42,931 nt of DNA from a virus: positions 1-42,931 of IMG/VR virus record IMGVR_UViG_3300049732_000431, one strand, 5' to 3'. The notes beneath the pieces are model-generated. The model did not search any database. It was not told the origin of the DNA and was given only the letters and a program-made list of their open reading frames with translations. Position 1 is the first letter of the stretch, and every line of letters begins with the position of its first letter. Shown in pieces: positions 24,495 through 30,645 of this stretch. The position numbers and the translations under genes are program-made.

Positions 24495-24567
24495 CGTACC
24501 ACACGTGTTGCATGTGTTGCACGCAATGAGGTAGAGTTGTGGTGGAGGTGTGGTACATGCAACACGT
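24495..24567. promoter_or_regulatory. Divergent control region with inverted operator repeats
   Basis: CATGCAACACGTG occurs on the plus strand at 24555-24567 and on the minus strand within 24502-24515. GTGTGGTAC flanks both copies (plus 24548-24556, minus 24504-24496). A further TGCAACA copy sits beside the minus-strand site. The region separates the plus-strand RHH regulator from the minus-strand packaging operon and overlaps both starts. This fits autorepression and control of the operon by the RHH protein. Confidence 0.6.
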
Positions 24568-24784
24568 GAGTACACTGTCTGATGTGGCGAGGCGTAAGCG
24601 TCCCGAAGAGACCCGGCTGCCCCGGCTCAACGTCGAGGTCTACCCTGAAGAGCGGGAGCTCGTGCGCCGGCTGCGGATCCTCGCCGCTGAGCGAGAGGTG
24701 CTCCTGCACGACGTCGTCATGCAGGCCCTGGCGATCGGCGTGGAGGCCCTGGAGCAGCGCCGGGACGGGGCAGCTGACGCCTAG
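24557..24784 (+). CDS. Ribbon-helix-helix regulator
   Basis: 75 residues from ATG 24557, with GGAGG 8 bases upstream. After a basic arm (SDVARRKRPEETRLPR) comes the beta strand RLNVEVYP and two helices (EERELVRRLRILAAERE and LLHDVVMQALAIGVEALEQR), the Arc/MetJ/CopG-type fold. Such dimers bind short inverted repeats. The gene start lies within a repeated CATGCAACACGTG element, so autoregulation is likely. It is the only plus-strand regulator inside the late block and is placed to govern the terminase operon that diverges from it. Confidence 0.75.
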   Translation: MQHVSTLSDVARRKRPEETRLPRLNVEVYPEERELVRRLRILAAEREVLLHDVVMQALAIGVEALEQRRDGAADA

Positions 24785-24792
24785 GCGGCGCT

Positions 24793-25401
24793 TCAGGGAT
24801 GCCCCGCGACGTGCCACCCGGCCAGGATGAAGCGTCCGTACTCCGGGCGCCAGGAGCCGATCCCCACCAGGAGCCCAGCGGCTTCTACGGCCTGCCGTAC
24901 GCGGTCCGGCCCCCGCAGATCGTCGGTCACCACCAGCGTGAGCGGCAGGCGCCACCCGGCGGCCAGCGCCGGACGGCGGACGACGCACGCCGGGCCCGTC
25001 CTGGGCGGCCGGCGCCCCCAGACCCGGTGCATGAAGACCTGGCACGGTTCGAAGGCCGCGTCTGCGTCGACGAACAGGGTCGCCTCCAGGTAGGTGCCGA
25101 GGCCCTTCTGTCCCTCTTTCAGGTTGGCCAACTGGCAGGCCCGGACGATGGCCTTCTTCACCGCGCCCTGCGGGGGCCGGACGAAGCTCAGCGTCACCGG
25201 CCCATCGAGCGGAATGGTCGGCGCAGCCGGCAGCCCGTCGCCGTCCGTCCAGACGACCTTCTGGCAGGCCTCGTCGTGACGCTCCTCGGGCGTCAGCTTG
25301 CCGCCGGTCTCGCCTCGGTCGAGCTTGTCCAGCGCGTCCTGCGACCACCCGTTGCAAAGCAACGGCGCCACCCCTTCGAGCACCGCCGCGATGGTGTACA
25401 T
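24793..25401 (-). CDS. Conserved phage protein, possibly RAMP-like fold
   Basis: 202 residues from ATG 25401, which has a strong GGGAGGT site. It starts MYTIAAVLEGVAPLLCNGWS and ends with GLLVGIGSWRPEYGRFILAG. A strand plus G-apLL-N opening and an IG-RP-YGRF ending form a recurring pattern in uncharacterised phage proteins, and loosely recall RAMP/Cas7-type ferredoxin folds. The middle has a helical segment (QGAVKKAIVRACQLANLKEG). The resemblance is from memory and weak. The leader has three GCAAGGGCA repeats, so expression may be regulated. Confidence 0.6.
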   Translation of the reverse strand: MYTIAAVLEGVAPLLCNGWSQDALDKLDRGETGGKLTPEERHDEACQKVVWTDGDGLPAAPTIPLDGPVTLSFVRPPQGAVKKAIVRACQLANLKEGQKGLGTYLEATLFVDADAAFEPCQVFMHRVWGRRPPRTGPACVVRRPALAAGWRLPLTLVVTDDLRGPDRVRQAVEAAGLLVGIGSWRPEYGRFILAGWHVAGHP

Positions 25402-25417
25402 TCGACCTCCCTTGGTG

Positions 25418-25500
25418 TGCCCTTGCCGTGGGCCGCCAGGCCCCGCCTGGCCATGCCCAGCCAAGCCTGGCCAGGGGGGATGCCCTTGCATTGCCCTTGC
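25418..25500 (-). repeat. Three GCAAGGGCA repeats in a leader
   Basis: On the minus strand GCAAGGGCA occurs at 25500-25492, 25489-25481 and 25426-25418. The first two are spaced 11 bases apart, one helical turn. Between the second and third lie CCAGG/CCTGG palindromic pieces (25436-25450 and 25470-25474). They precede the ribosome site of the gene at 25401 and look like regulator binding sites. Confidence 0.5.
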
Positions 25501-25557
25501 ACTGCCGGACTCGGCCAGGCTCAACCGTGCCCTGCACAGCCCGGCCGCGGACGCTCG

Positions 25558-25959
25558 TCAGGCCCGCTCTGGCGAGTCAGGCAACTGCCGCGACACCGGC
25601 AGCGCGCGCACGACCGGGTGGCGGGGCATGGTCACCTGCACGTAGCGCCTGCGCTCCTCGAGGTTCGTCGCCAGCTCCTTCGCCACCCGGTAGTCGAAGT
25701 GGCGCGCCGTTTGCTGCAGGGCCTTGTCCTTGAGCCAGTACCCGACCAGGACGAGGTCCAGGTGCGCACGCGCCCTGCCCTCCGTGTCCCGCCGGCCCGG
25801 CGTCTGCTCGAAGTGCTGGCGCAGCCGGTCGAGGGCGTCCTTCGCGTGCAGCCGCAGGTCTTGCTCCGGCTCCAGCTCCGCCCTCGTCTGCCGCCGCAAC
25901 TCGGCCACCGTGAGGTTCCGGTCGACGGTGTAGGCGAGCTGGCTCGTGCTCTCGGTCAT
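25558..25959 (-). CDS. Hypothetical helical protein
   Basis: 133 residues from ATG 25959, with GAGAGGAG about 7 bases upstream. The body is mostly helical and charged (DLRLHAKDALDRLRQHFEQT, LVGYWLKDKALQQTARHFDY, AKELATNLEERRRYV). No family is recognised. It is the most upstream gene of the minus-strand late block beside attP, so it may be expressed early in lysogenic or late transcription. Confidence 0.6.
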   Translation of the reverse strand: MTESTSQLAYTVDRNLTVAELRRQTRAELEPEQDLRLHAKDALDRLRQHFEQTPGRRDTEGRARAHLDLVLVGYWLKDKALQQTARHFDYRVAKELATNLEERRRYVQVTMPRHPVVRALPVSRQLPDSPERA

Positions 25960-26157
25960 GGCACTCCTCTCCGCTGCTGGCCGGGGCCGGCCGGCCCCGG
26001 CCGCCATCCGCGGTGGCAGGAGCGTAGCCGACCGGCGGTGCCCGGAGGGGCTCCCTCGGGGCCGCGGCGCACCGCCGGGCCGGACTGGGGCGCTCCGGCC
26101 CTGAGGGAGACCCGCTCCCTCACCTGGTGTTGGATCAGCCAGCCCTGGACGGGCGGC

Positions 26158-26189
26158 CCGTCCAGGGAGCGCCAGAAGTAGAACTGGTC
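26158..26189 (-). pseudogene. 32-base fragment of the portal gene
   Basis: Bases 26158-26189 are identical to 20284-20315 inside the portal gene, same orientation. The minus-strand reading gives the portal phrase DQFYFWRSLDG, after which similarity stops at once on both sides. A 32-base exact match is far beyond chance in this genome. It is a relic of an illegitimate event, or a homology patch beside attP. Confidence 0.8.
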
Positions 26190-26330
26190 AGACCCGCGGG
26201 TAACCGTGGCGCCGCCGCTCGCCAATCGGTCGCCAATCCCGCGCGGAACGGAGGGCGTCCGGGCCGCGCCAGAGCGAGGCCCACCAGGAGCGGCGGGGCA
26301 CCGGGGCTGACCGGCGCGGACGGGCGGACG

Positions 26331-26378
26331 GGATTGTGGCTCCAGAGGTTGGGGGTTCGAGTCCCCTCGGTCACCCCA
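26331..26378 (+). other. attP core: 3' half of tRNA-His
   Basis: The segment reads as a tRNA from the anticodon loop to the CCA end. TTGTGGC is the anticodon loop (GTG, His), a five-base T stem encloses TTCGAGT, the 3' acceptor strand is CGGTCAC, and CCCA ends at 26378. The D arm is absent and the 5' acceptor is not convincing, so it is not a functional tRNA. A tRNA 3' half 68 bases from a tyrosine integrase gene is the classic attP design. Integration here would rebuild a host tRNA-His. Confidence 0.85.
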
Positions 26379-26445
26379 GATACACACCCGCTGCTCAGGC
26401 CCTGCTCACGGCCCGCCGGCGAGCGCTGAGTCGCCTTTCGCTTGC

Positions 26446-27666
26446 CTATTCGCCCGCGCCTGGCTCCGCCACGGAGGCGCCCCCGTCGGGCCTCAGGCGC
26501 CCGTAGGCGCGGGCCAGCGCGGCGGGCGCCTCGCCTCCCGAGCCCGGGACGAAGTGGGCGTAGATCGCGAGCGTGATGCCCGCGTGGGCGTGCCCCAGCA
26601 GGTAGGCGACCTCGGTGATCGGCCGCCCTTCCGCCAGCAGGTGGCTGGCAAACGTGTGGCGTAGGAGGTGCAGGCCCTCGCGCGCTCTGCGGGCGACGCC
26701 GGCGCCAGCGCAGTCCCGGCGGAAGACGCGCCCGACGTTGCTGCGCAGGAGCGGCGTGCCCCTCGCGGAGAGGAAGACGACGCCCGCGGTGTCCGGCCAG
26801 GCCGCGGCCCGGACGCGCTCCAGCTTCTGGGCGTGCGCGTGCGCCTCGAGCGCCGCGACCACCTCGCCCGGGACGGGGATGCGCCGGATCCCGGCCCGGC
26901 TCTTGGGGTGGTCGCGCAGCACGGGCAGGCCGTCGGGCCCGTCAACCAGCGCGCGCTGCACCGTCACCAGCCGCGCACCGGCGTCGACGTCGTCCCAGGT
27001 CAACCCCAGCAACTCGCTCTCCCGCATGCCGGTGTAGAGCGCCAGGAGCCACAGGCAGCGCCAGTCGCCCGTGGCGTGGGCCAACAGCGCGGCGACGTCG
27101 CCGGCGGGCAGCGCCCGGGCCTCCCGCCGGGGCACCTTCGGCGGGTCGACCGCGTCGCAGACGTTGCGCACGAGCAGACCGTCCCGCACGGCCTGCTTGA
27201 GCGCCTGGGAGAGCGTCACGTGGGCGAGCTCCAGGCTGCGCGGGGCCAGGCCCCGGTCGGCCAGGACCTGGCGGGCGCGGCGCCAGTCGGCCGGCTCCAG
27301 CTCAGCCAGGCGCACGCCGCCCAGCAGGGGGACGAGGCGCGTCTCGACGCAGACGCGGTAGGACGCCCACGTCGAGGCCTCGACCGTCCCCCGCTTCCCG
27401 TCGAGCCACTCCCGCAGCCAGTCGGCGACCAGCCGCTGCCCCTGCCGCCTGGTGGGCAGGGCGCCGCCGGCCGCGACCCGTTCGAGCTCGCGCCGGCGGT
27501 CCCGGCACTCCCGCTTGGTGGCCCCGGTGACCGCCCGGCGCCGGCGCCGGCCGTCGGCGGTGCGCCCCAGGTCGAAGGCGAGCAGCCACCTTCCCGACGG
27601 CAGCCGGCGCCAGGAGCCCTCGCCGTAGGGGCCGCGCGCGGGCTGCGCCCCCGAGGGGGCGGTCAC
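26446..27666 (-). CDS. int: Tyrosine integrase
   Basis: 406 residues from GTG 27666, with a GTGA overlap to the repressor stop. The N-terminal arm-binding part (~20-85) has WRRLPSGRWLLAFDLGRTAD and basic runs. A core-binding domain follows (~90-185, LVADWLREWLDGKRGTVEAS). The catalytic domain has R in LYTGMRESELLGLTW (~215), Lys in KSRAGIRRIP (~255), H-LLR-H in LHLLRHTFASHLL (~333-336), H in LLGHAHAG (~359) and Y in AIYAHF (~369), all intact. It should recombine attP at 26331-26378 with a host tRNA-His gene. Confidence 0.93.
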   Translation of the reverse strand: MTAPSGAQPARGPYGEGSWRRLPSGRWLLAFDLGRTADGRRRRRAVTGATKRECRDRRRELERVAAGGALPTRRQGQRLVADWLREWLDGKRGTVEASTWASYRVCVETRLVPLLGGVRLAELEPADWRRARQVLADRGLAPRSLELAHVTLSQALKQAVRDGLLVRNVCDAVDPPKVPRREARALPAGDVAALLAHATGDWRCLWLLALYTGMRESELLGLTWDDVDAGARLVTVQRALVDGPDGLPVLRDHPKSRAGIRRIPVPGEVVAALEAHAHAQKLERVRAAAWPDTAGVVFLSARGTPLLRSNVGRVFRRDCAGAGVARRAREGLHLLRHTFASHLLAEGRPITEVAYLLGHAHAGITLAIYAHFVPGSGGEAPAALARAYGRLRPDGGASVAEPGAGE

Positions 27667-28073
27667 GAGGCCGACTCGGGGGGCGGCGTCCTCGGGGCTT
27701 GCGTGCGCTCGATGAGGGTCCGGACGTCGCGGCGCAGTCCGAGCAGCACGCTGTAGAACTCGGCCAGCAGCTCGGACTGCGCCGCCTGCCACTCGCGCAG
27801 GTCGTCGAGCTTCTGCGGCGTCCAGGAAGGCTCCCGGGGCGGGTCGAGCTCGTCGCTGGCGAGCATGGCGCTATGGTCGGGCCATCGGAGCGCCGCCGCA
27901 ATCCGCTCCAGCCTGGCCGCGCTCGGGCTGCGGATCTCCCCGCTCTCCAGCTTGGTGACATAGGAGTGCGACACGCCGGCGAGCTCGGCCAGCGCCCGCT
28001 GGCTGAGCCGGGCGTGCTCCCGCAGCGCCGCGATGCGCAGCCCCGGATGGCTGGCGACGGGCCCCTTATTCAC
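27663..28073 (-). CDS. XRE-family repressor (CI-like)
   Basis: 136 residues from GTG 28073. An N-terminal HTH spans residues ~12-65: GLRIAALREHARLSQRALAE, LAGVSHSYVTKLESGEIRSP and RLERIAAALRW. The C-terminal half is a coiled coil (KLDDLREWQAAQSELLAEFY, LLGLRRDVRTLIER) and probably dimerises. There is no LexA-like protease domain, so induction would not be by self-cleavage. It is divergent from the Cro-like gene across a ~115-base control region and coupled to int. It probably maintains lysogeny. Confidence 0.85.
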   Translation of the reverse strand: MNKGPVASHPGLRIAALREHARLSQRALAELAGVSHSYVTKLESGEIRSPSAARLERIAAALRWPDHSAMLASDELDPPREPSWTPQKLDDLREWQAAQSELLAEFYSVLLGLRRDVRTLIERTQAPRTPPPESAS

Positions 28074-28082
28074 GCTTCACAG

Positions 28083-28112
28083 ATTGTAAACCGCTCCGAA
28101 CGGGCCAACCAA
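28083..28112 (-). promoter_or_regulatory. Repressor promoter
   Basis: On the minus strand TTGGTT (28112-28107), an 18-base spacer, then TACAAT (28088-28083), followed after nine bases by GTG 28073. The message would be leaderless or nearly so, as for lambda cI. AAACCGC occurs at 28088-28094 and again at 28132-28138, with GCGGT at 28116-28120, giving candidate operator half sites between the divergent promoters. Confidence 0.55.
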
Positions 28113-28148
28113 GAAGCGGTAGACATTACGCAAACCGCAGCAGGATAG

Positions 28149-28177
28149 TTGACGAAAGCGCCATCTGCGGCTAGCAT
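28149..28177 (+). promoter_or_regulatory. Early rightward promoter (PR-like)
   Basis: TTGACG (28149-28154), a 17-base spacer, and TAGCAT (28172-28177). The Cro-like GTG start at 28188 follows ten bases later, so transcription would begin just before it. No Shine-Dalgarno site is seen, again suggesting a leaderless message. It faces away from the repressor promoter and is the best early promoter in the window. Confidence 0.65.
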
Positions 28178-28187
28178 ACGGGTCACC

Positions 28188-28475
28188 GTGAGGAGTCCGG
28201 GGGTCAGCCGCTTCGCGGCGCTCATGGAGCGCTGGCGGGCGAGCCGCGGGGTGAGCCACGCCGAGTTCGCGGCCGGTCTGGGCCGGTCGCAGTCGGAGTG
28301 GTCGCACGTGCTGCGCGGGCGCCGTCCGGTCCCGCGCTCGATGGCCGCCGCCGTCCTGGCCACGGCGGACGAGCCCTGGCGCTCGGGGTTCGAGCGGGCC
28401 CTGGTCGACGACCTGGCCGAGGCCGGGTCGGGGGGACGCGCGGCGGGCGCGCAGCACGCAACGCCAGAGGGCTGA
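28188..28475 (+). CDS. Cro-like HTH regulator
   Basis: 95 residues from GTG 28188. The HTH lies at residues ~8-55: FAALMERWRASRGVSHAEFA, AGLGRSQSEWSHVLRGRRPV and MAAAVLATAD. The C-terminal tail is short and acidic, ending in a Gly/Ala stretch. It is the first gene of the early operon, divergent from the CI-like repressor, and is followed directly by a terminator that overlaps its stop codon. A role as lytic-switch regulator is inferred from position. Confidence 0.75.
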   Translation: MRSPGVSRFAALMERWRASRGVSHAEFAAGLGRSQSEWSHVLRGRRPVPRSMAAAVLATADEPWRSGFERALVDDLAEAGSGGRAAGAQHATPEG

Positions 28476-28503
28476 CCCTGTCGGGGGTCAGCCCTCTGAT
28501 TTT
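28466..28503 (+). terminator. Intrinsic terminator after Cro-like gene
   Basis: A perfect 13-base stem: AGAGGGCTGACCC (28466-28478), loop TGTCGG, GGGTCAGCCCTCT (28485-28497), then GATTTTG. The TGA of the Cro-like gene (28473-28475) is inside the left arm, so translating ribosomes would cover the stem. Downstream early genes may need antitermination or translation-coupled read-through. Confidence 0.85.
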
Positions 28504-28526
28504 GCTGGCTAGTAAGGAGCCAAGCA

Positions 28527-28970
28527 GTGACGAGCTTAGCGAAACAGGGGCGGTTCGGGGAAGCGATCGCGGGGCCGCCGCCGGATGCGGTGACCGAAGA
28601 CGAGCTGCCGGGGTGGCCCCCGGGGAAGACCTGGGGGCTGGCGAGGGACGTGGCGGCGGTGCTGGGCTGCGCGCGGCAGACGGTGCACGTGATGCGGGCG
28701 GCGGGGCGGATCCGGGCCCGGGCGCACGGCCTGCGGAGTTGGCGCTTCCACCGGGACGAGGTGCTGCGCCTGGTGCGCAGCCGCGCCGTGGGCGAGGAGC
28801 TTGCCGGCGCCTACGGGGAGGGCCCGGCGCCGGTCGACCGGGCGCTGCACCTGCTGGACGCGCTCACGCCGGTGGAGCGCGACCGGGTCGGCTACGAGAT
28901 CGCCCGCCGGCGCCTCGAGACCCCCTCCTCCGGTGGCGGCCTGGCGGTGGTGCGAGGAGGCCGGCGATGA
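28527..28970 (+). CDS. Excisionase-like/MerR-type HTH protein
   Basis: 147 residues from GTG 28527, with AAGGAG 7 bases upstream. Residues ~35-85 hold an excisionase-type HTH with wing: WGLARDVAAVLGCARQTVHV, MRAAGRIRARAHGLRSWRFH and RDEVLRLV. Residues ~105-130 form another helix pair (VDRALHLLDALTPVERDRVG). It could be the Xis for the integrase or an early regulator. It is the first gene after the early terminator and starts the RTGA-coupled operon. Confidence 0.7.
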   Translation: MTSLAKQGRFGEAIAGPPPDAVTEDELPGWPPGKTWGLARDVAAVLGCARQTVHVMRAAGRIRARAHGLRSWRFHRDEVLRLVRSRAVGEELAGAYGEGPAPVDRALHLLDALTPVERDRVGYEIARRRLETPSSGGGLAVVRGGRR

Positions 28971-29320
28971 ACAAGGCGAACGGCCCCTTCGGCCCCCAAG
29001 AACCGGACGGCTTCGGCCCCGCCTTGCCCGCCTCCCCGCGGACGTCCGTGGTGCCCGCCTCGCACCTGGCGCGGGCACGAGCGGTGCGCGCTCTGCGCGA
29101 CCTGGAGCGGGGGCGCCGGCGCTACCGGATGGCGTACCAGCGCCTGCTGCGCCGCGAGCGCGACCCGGAGAAGAAGCGGGAGGCGCACCGGGAGCTGCTG
29201 GGGGAGCTGCGGCGCCTGGAGGCCGGCTTCGAGGCGGCCATGGAGGCCGTGTTCGAGGCCGAGGCGCGGGAGGCCCAGGAGGCCGTGGCGGTGCGGGCGC
29301 GCCTGGAAGGGTGGCCTTGA
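28967..29320 (+). CDS. Hypothetical helical early protein
   Basis: 117 residues from ATG 28967, with an ATGA overlap. A Pro/Phe-rich lead is followed by two long charged helices (ARAVRALRDLERGRRRYRMA, RREAHRELLGELRRLEAGF-like heptads, then EAVFEAEAREAQEAVAVRAR). This is a probable coiled-coil accessory protein. No family is recognised. It is translated in line with the HTH and SWIM genes. Confidence 0.6.
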   Translation: MNKANGPFGPQEPDGFGPALPASPRTSVVPASHLARARAVRALRDLERGRRRYRMAYQRLLRRERDPEKKREAHRELLGELRRLEAGFEAAMEAVFEAEAREAQEAVAVRARLEGWP

Positions 29321-29709
29321 CCCGCCGGCTCTCCGAGCGCGAGGCCGCGTGGCGCCCGGCCTTGCTGCTGGTGCGGGCAAGCCGCTGGGACCGGATGGTG
29401 GGCCGCGTGGGCGTCGACGGGGTGTGCCTGGTGCCCTCCAGGAGCGTGGTGGACGCGCACCACGAGGTCCGCGTCGTCGACGGCGTCGCGGTCAGCTGCA
29501 CGTGCTGGCCGGCGCGCCGGGGGCGGCCCTGCCTCCACCGCGCGGCCGCGGCCGTGCGCTTGTGGTCGAAGGAGACGACGCTGGACTTCGCCGCACTCCC
29601 GCTGCGGGCGCTGCTGCCCCTGCTGGTGGCGAGCTACCTGGAACCCCCGGCGGGACGGACAGAGCCCGGAGCGGAGCGGGAAGAGGTGCCAGGGAGGAGG
29701 ACGGCGTGA
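29317..29709 (+). CDS. SWIM zinc finger protein 2
   Basis: 130 residues, probably from TTG 29317, which overlaps the previous stop (TTGA) and has GGAAGG six bases before it; GTG 29311 is an alternative. The zinc site is SCTCWPARRGRPCLHRAAAA, a CxC-CxH SWIM pattern. A strand with RWDRMVGRVGVDGVCLVPSR and HHEVRVVDGVAV precedes it, and LLVASYLEPPAG follows. It resembles the late-region SWIM protein at 23936-24265 around the zinc site. Its role is unknown; DNA or protein binding is plausible. Confidence 0.75.
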   Translation: MTRRLSEREAAWRPALLLVRASRWDRMVGRVGVDGVCLVPSRSVVDAHHEVRVVDGVAVSCTCWPARRGRPCLHRAAAAVRLWSKETTLDFAALPLRALLPLLVASYLEPPAGRTEPGAEREEVPGRRTA

Positions 29710-30632
29710 CTGAGGCAGCCATCTACGCACAAGCCCTCACCGGGCAACTGGCGGCCATGCGCGACGTGCTGCGGCGCCGACCGATGGAAGCCATGCGCCG
29801 CGAGGTCTTGCAGACGGCCTCCGGCGCGGCCGACGTCCGTCGCCTCGCTGTCCTGGACCGACTCGACGAGGAAGTGGCGCGGCGGCTGGGCGCCGCGCAG
29901 CCCATCTTCTGGGGCGGTGAGCCCCTGGCGCTCCTGCGCGCCTCTTGGAGGACGGTGCCGGTGTGGACGCTCCGTCGGCACGACGTCGCGGCCGACTCGG
30001 CGTTCGTGTGGTTCAGCGACCCGCTGCCGTTGGACTGGGCCGGCGCCGACTCACCCCACATCCGCGCGCTGCTGTGGTTCCGGCTGGCGGACGAGTCGCG
30101 AGGCGCCAGCTTCGCGCTGATGCCGTGGTCCGTCTGGCCCCAGGATGGCGGTGGCGCGACGGTGCCGGGCGGCCCCAGCTATCCGCTGCTCTGGCCGGAG
30201 GGCCGATCGCTCCCCGAGGTCGAGGCGGACTCCGGCGAGCCTCGGTCGGTCTACGTGGAGCCCATCGGGCGCCTATTCGCCACGTGCGTGGCGCTCCTCA
30301 ATCAGACGATCGTGACCTCCGAGGCGCTGCCAGCCGACCGGGCGACGCGCCGCCGCGCCCAGGCCGAGCTGGGCCTCCCGCGAGACGAGGCGCCGCCGCT
30401 GGTGCGGGTCGTCCTGCTCCGTCGGGTAGAGCCGGCGGGCGGCGGCACCCCCGATGGCGGCGCGCGCGACGCGCCGGACTGGCGCTGGCGGTGGACGGTC
30501 CGCGCACACTGGCGCAAGCAGTACTACCCGGCGAGCGGGGAGCACCGGCCGCTCCTGATCGCGGCCCACGTCAAGGGGCCCGCCGACCGGCCGCTGAAAG
30601 CCTCCACGCCGATCTGGGCGATGACGCGCTGA
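29706..30632 (+). CDS. Conserved mobile-element protein of unknown function
   Basis: 308 residues from GTG 29706, with a GTGA overlap. Balanced composition: an N-terminal helical half (AAIYAQALTGQLAAMRDVLR), a middle with WRTVPVWTLRRHDVAADSAF and MPWSVWPQDGG, and a C-terminal block WTVRAHWRKQYYPASGEHRP followed by HVKGPADRPLK. The last block (R-HWR-Q...HRP..I..H.KGP...PLK) recurs at the end of unnamed proteins on actinobacterial and chloroflexal phages and plasmids. Function is unknown. It lies just before recT. Confidence 0.65.
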   Translation: MTEAAIYAQALTGQLAAMRDVLRRRPMEAMRREVLQTASGAADVRRLAVLDRLDEEVARRLGAAQPIFWGGEPLALLRASWRTVPVWTLRRHDVAADSAFVWFSDPLPLDWAGADSPHIRALLWFRLADESRGASFALMPWSVWPQDGGGATVPGGPSYPLLWPEGRSLPEVEADSGEPRSVYVEPIGRLFATCVALLNQTIVTSEALPADRATRRRAQAELGLPRDEAPPLVRVVLLRRVEPAGGGTPDGGARDAPDWRWRWTVRAHWRKQYYPASGEHRPLLIAAHVKGPADRPLKASTPIWAMTR

Positions 30633-30645
30633 GGGAGCAACGAGG

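Larger units (their letters stand above)
25960..26445. other. Non-coding attachment region
   Basis: This ~490-base stretch has no convincing gene. From left to right it holds a GGCCGG-rich hairpin (25979-26000), a perfect 9-base inverted repeat CTGGACGGG/CCCGTCCAG (26145-26165), a 32-base exact copy of portal sequence (26158-26189), and the attP core with a tRNA-His 3' half (26331-26378). The frame open across 25956-26387 translates these elements and is not a real gene. Confidence 0.6.

Noticed and set aside
26302-26378. Complete functional tRNA-His gene
   Set aside because: The D arm is missing, the anticodon stem has a mismatch and the 5' acceptor is only partly complementary; this is the 3' half kept in attP.
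25956-26387. Minus-strand coding frame over the attachment region
   Set aside because: It translates the tRNA half and the portal fragment, has no ribosome site and has low-complexity composition.
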